Of a stretch of DNA of 5,950 nucleotides, positions 5,767 to 5,950 are shown piece after piece. A program made the position numbers and the translations under genes. Under the pieces are notes generated by a model. It was not told the origin of the DNA and did not search any database. It worked only from the letters and a program-made list of their open reading frames with translations. Every line of letters starts with the position of its first letter. Position 1 is the stretch's first letter. The stretch lies in contig CAMFZO010000096.1 of assembly GCA_946006895.1 (NCBI GenBank), positions 1 to 5,950 of the forward strand, in the 5' to 3' direction. The DNA comes from an uncultured Clostridia bacterium. GTDB taxonomy: Bacteria; Bacillota; Clostridia; Oscillospirales; Oscillospiraceae.

Positions 5767-5791
5767 GGCGCGCCCAGTGGTCGCGCCCTAC
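5767..5791 (-). repeat. GTAG-hairpin unit R4 (25 bases)
   Basis: On the minus strand, GTAG then GGCGCG pairing with CGCGCC, with an A-G mismatch, two more pairs and a 3-base loop (ACT). One base shorter than R1-R3 and with a different loop, but the foot and stem layout are the same and it carries an internal purine mismatch, as the 4307/4392 modules do. Its GTAG faces R3 across 20 bases. Confidence 0.6.
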
Positions 5792-5811
5792 GCCAAGTAT
5801 GGGGCCTTAGT

Positions 5812-5837
5812 GTAGGGCACGGCGACTCTGCCGTGCC
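5812..5837 (+). repeat. GTAG-hairpin unit R3
   Basis: GTAG, GGCACGGC, loop GACTCT, GCCGTGCC; identical over 26 bases to the reverse complement of R1. Followed after 10 bases by hairpin P3 in the same orientation. Confidence 0.7.
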
Positions 5838-5847
5838 GCTTTATGAT

Positions 5848-5867
5848 TCGTCTGCGCAGCAGACACC
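5848..5867 (+). repeat. Second-family hairpin P3 (TCGT...ACACC)
   Basis: TC, GTCTGC, loop GCA, GCAGAC, ACC. It has the same 20-base frame as P2 (TCGT and ACACC shared), with two stem pairs exchanged on both sides so that pairing is kept. Confidence 0.6.
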
Positions 5868-5873
5868 TCCGTT

Positions 5874-5908
5874 ATTCACTATTCACTGTTCACCATTCAC
5901 TGTTCACT
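5874..5908 (-). repeat. Inverted heptamer array, five units
   Basis: Five 7-base units reading ATTCACT, ATTCACT, GTTCACC, ATTCACT, GTTCACT on the plus strand, the reverse complement of the AGTGAAC array at 5666-5728. It lies on the far side of the R4/R3 pair, so the two arrays can pair with each other in single-stranded DNA or RNA. Confidence 0.9.
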
Positions 5909-5920
5909 AAATAATTTAAA

Positions 5921-5940
5921 TCGTGCGCGGAGCGCACACC
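5921..5940 (+). repeat. Second-family hairpin P2 (TCGT...ACACC)
   Basis: TC, GTGCGC, loop GGA, GCGCAC, ACC. Third copy of the P family, almost the reverse complement of P1 (loop differs). It ends 10 bases before the window edge, so what follows is unseen. Confidence 0.6.
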
Positions 5941-5950
5941 ACAGTCATTC

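Noticed and set aside
5666..5908. CRISPR-like array
   Set aside because: The repeats are 7 bases long with no unique spacers between units, and there are no cas genes; it is a simple tandem repeat.
5716..5910. 64-residue open frame downstream of asd
   Set aside because: Composed of heptamers and palindromic repeats; no ribosome binding site and no recognisable protein features.

Overview
The window looks like the end of a metagenome-style or draft contig from a GC-rich member of the Clostridia. The protein sequences and the small hairpin repeats suggest a gut Oscillospirales-type lineage; this is an inference from sequence character, not a search. The first 44 bases are not genomic. They are an Illumina Nextera adapter (P7 tail, an 8-base i7 index, transposase mosaic end) left on the contig end, and they truncate a gene and create false ORFs.

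All five genes belong to the aspartate-family amino acid pathway. On the minus strand, thrC (threonine synthase, 211-1647) is followed 6 bases later by the start of dapF (diaminopimelate epimerase), which runs into the adapter at base 45. On the plus strand, divergent from thrC, are hom (homoserine dehydrogenase, 1773-2930), an aspartokinase gene (2952-4265) and asd (aspartate-semialdehyde dehydrogenase, 4558-5559). Aspartokinase and Asd make aspartate semialdehyde. Hom takes it towards homoserine and, after a kinase (thrB) not present here, ThrC makes threonine. DapF serves the competing branch to meso-diaminopimelate and lysine.

Regulatory signals: the 125-base thrC/hom gap holds overlapping divergent promoter candidates and an interrupted 15-bp leader hairpin ending at the hom ribosome binding site. 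Inside the 3' end of hom is a perfect TTGACA-16-TATAAT promoter that could give aspartokinase its own transcript. A weaker promoter candidate precedes asd.

Repeats: the 292-bp aspartokinase-asd gap carries a 146-bp element made of two inverted 61-base modules. Each module is GTAG + GC-rich hairpin + AA + a second hairpin with a TCRAY loop. The two copies differ mainly by compensatory base-pair changes. The 391 bases after asd hold no credible gene. They carry four more GTAG-hairpins, three copies of a second small hairpin family (TCGT...ACA), and two oppositely oriented arrays of a 7-base repeat (AGTGAAC). The layout resembles REP/REPIN/BIME elements of other bacteria, including the GTAG foot recognised by REP-associated (RAYT) transposases, but no transposase gene is in the window. 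These structured repeats are the least ordinary part of the region; the genes themselves are conventional.
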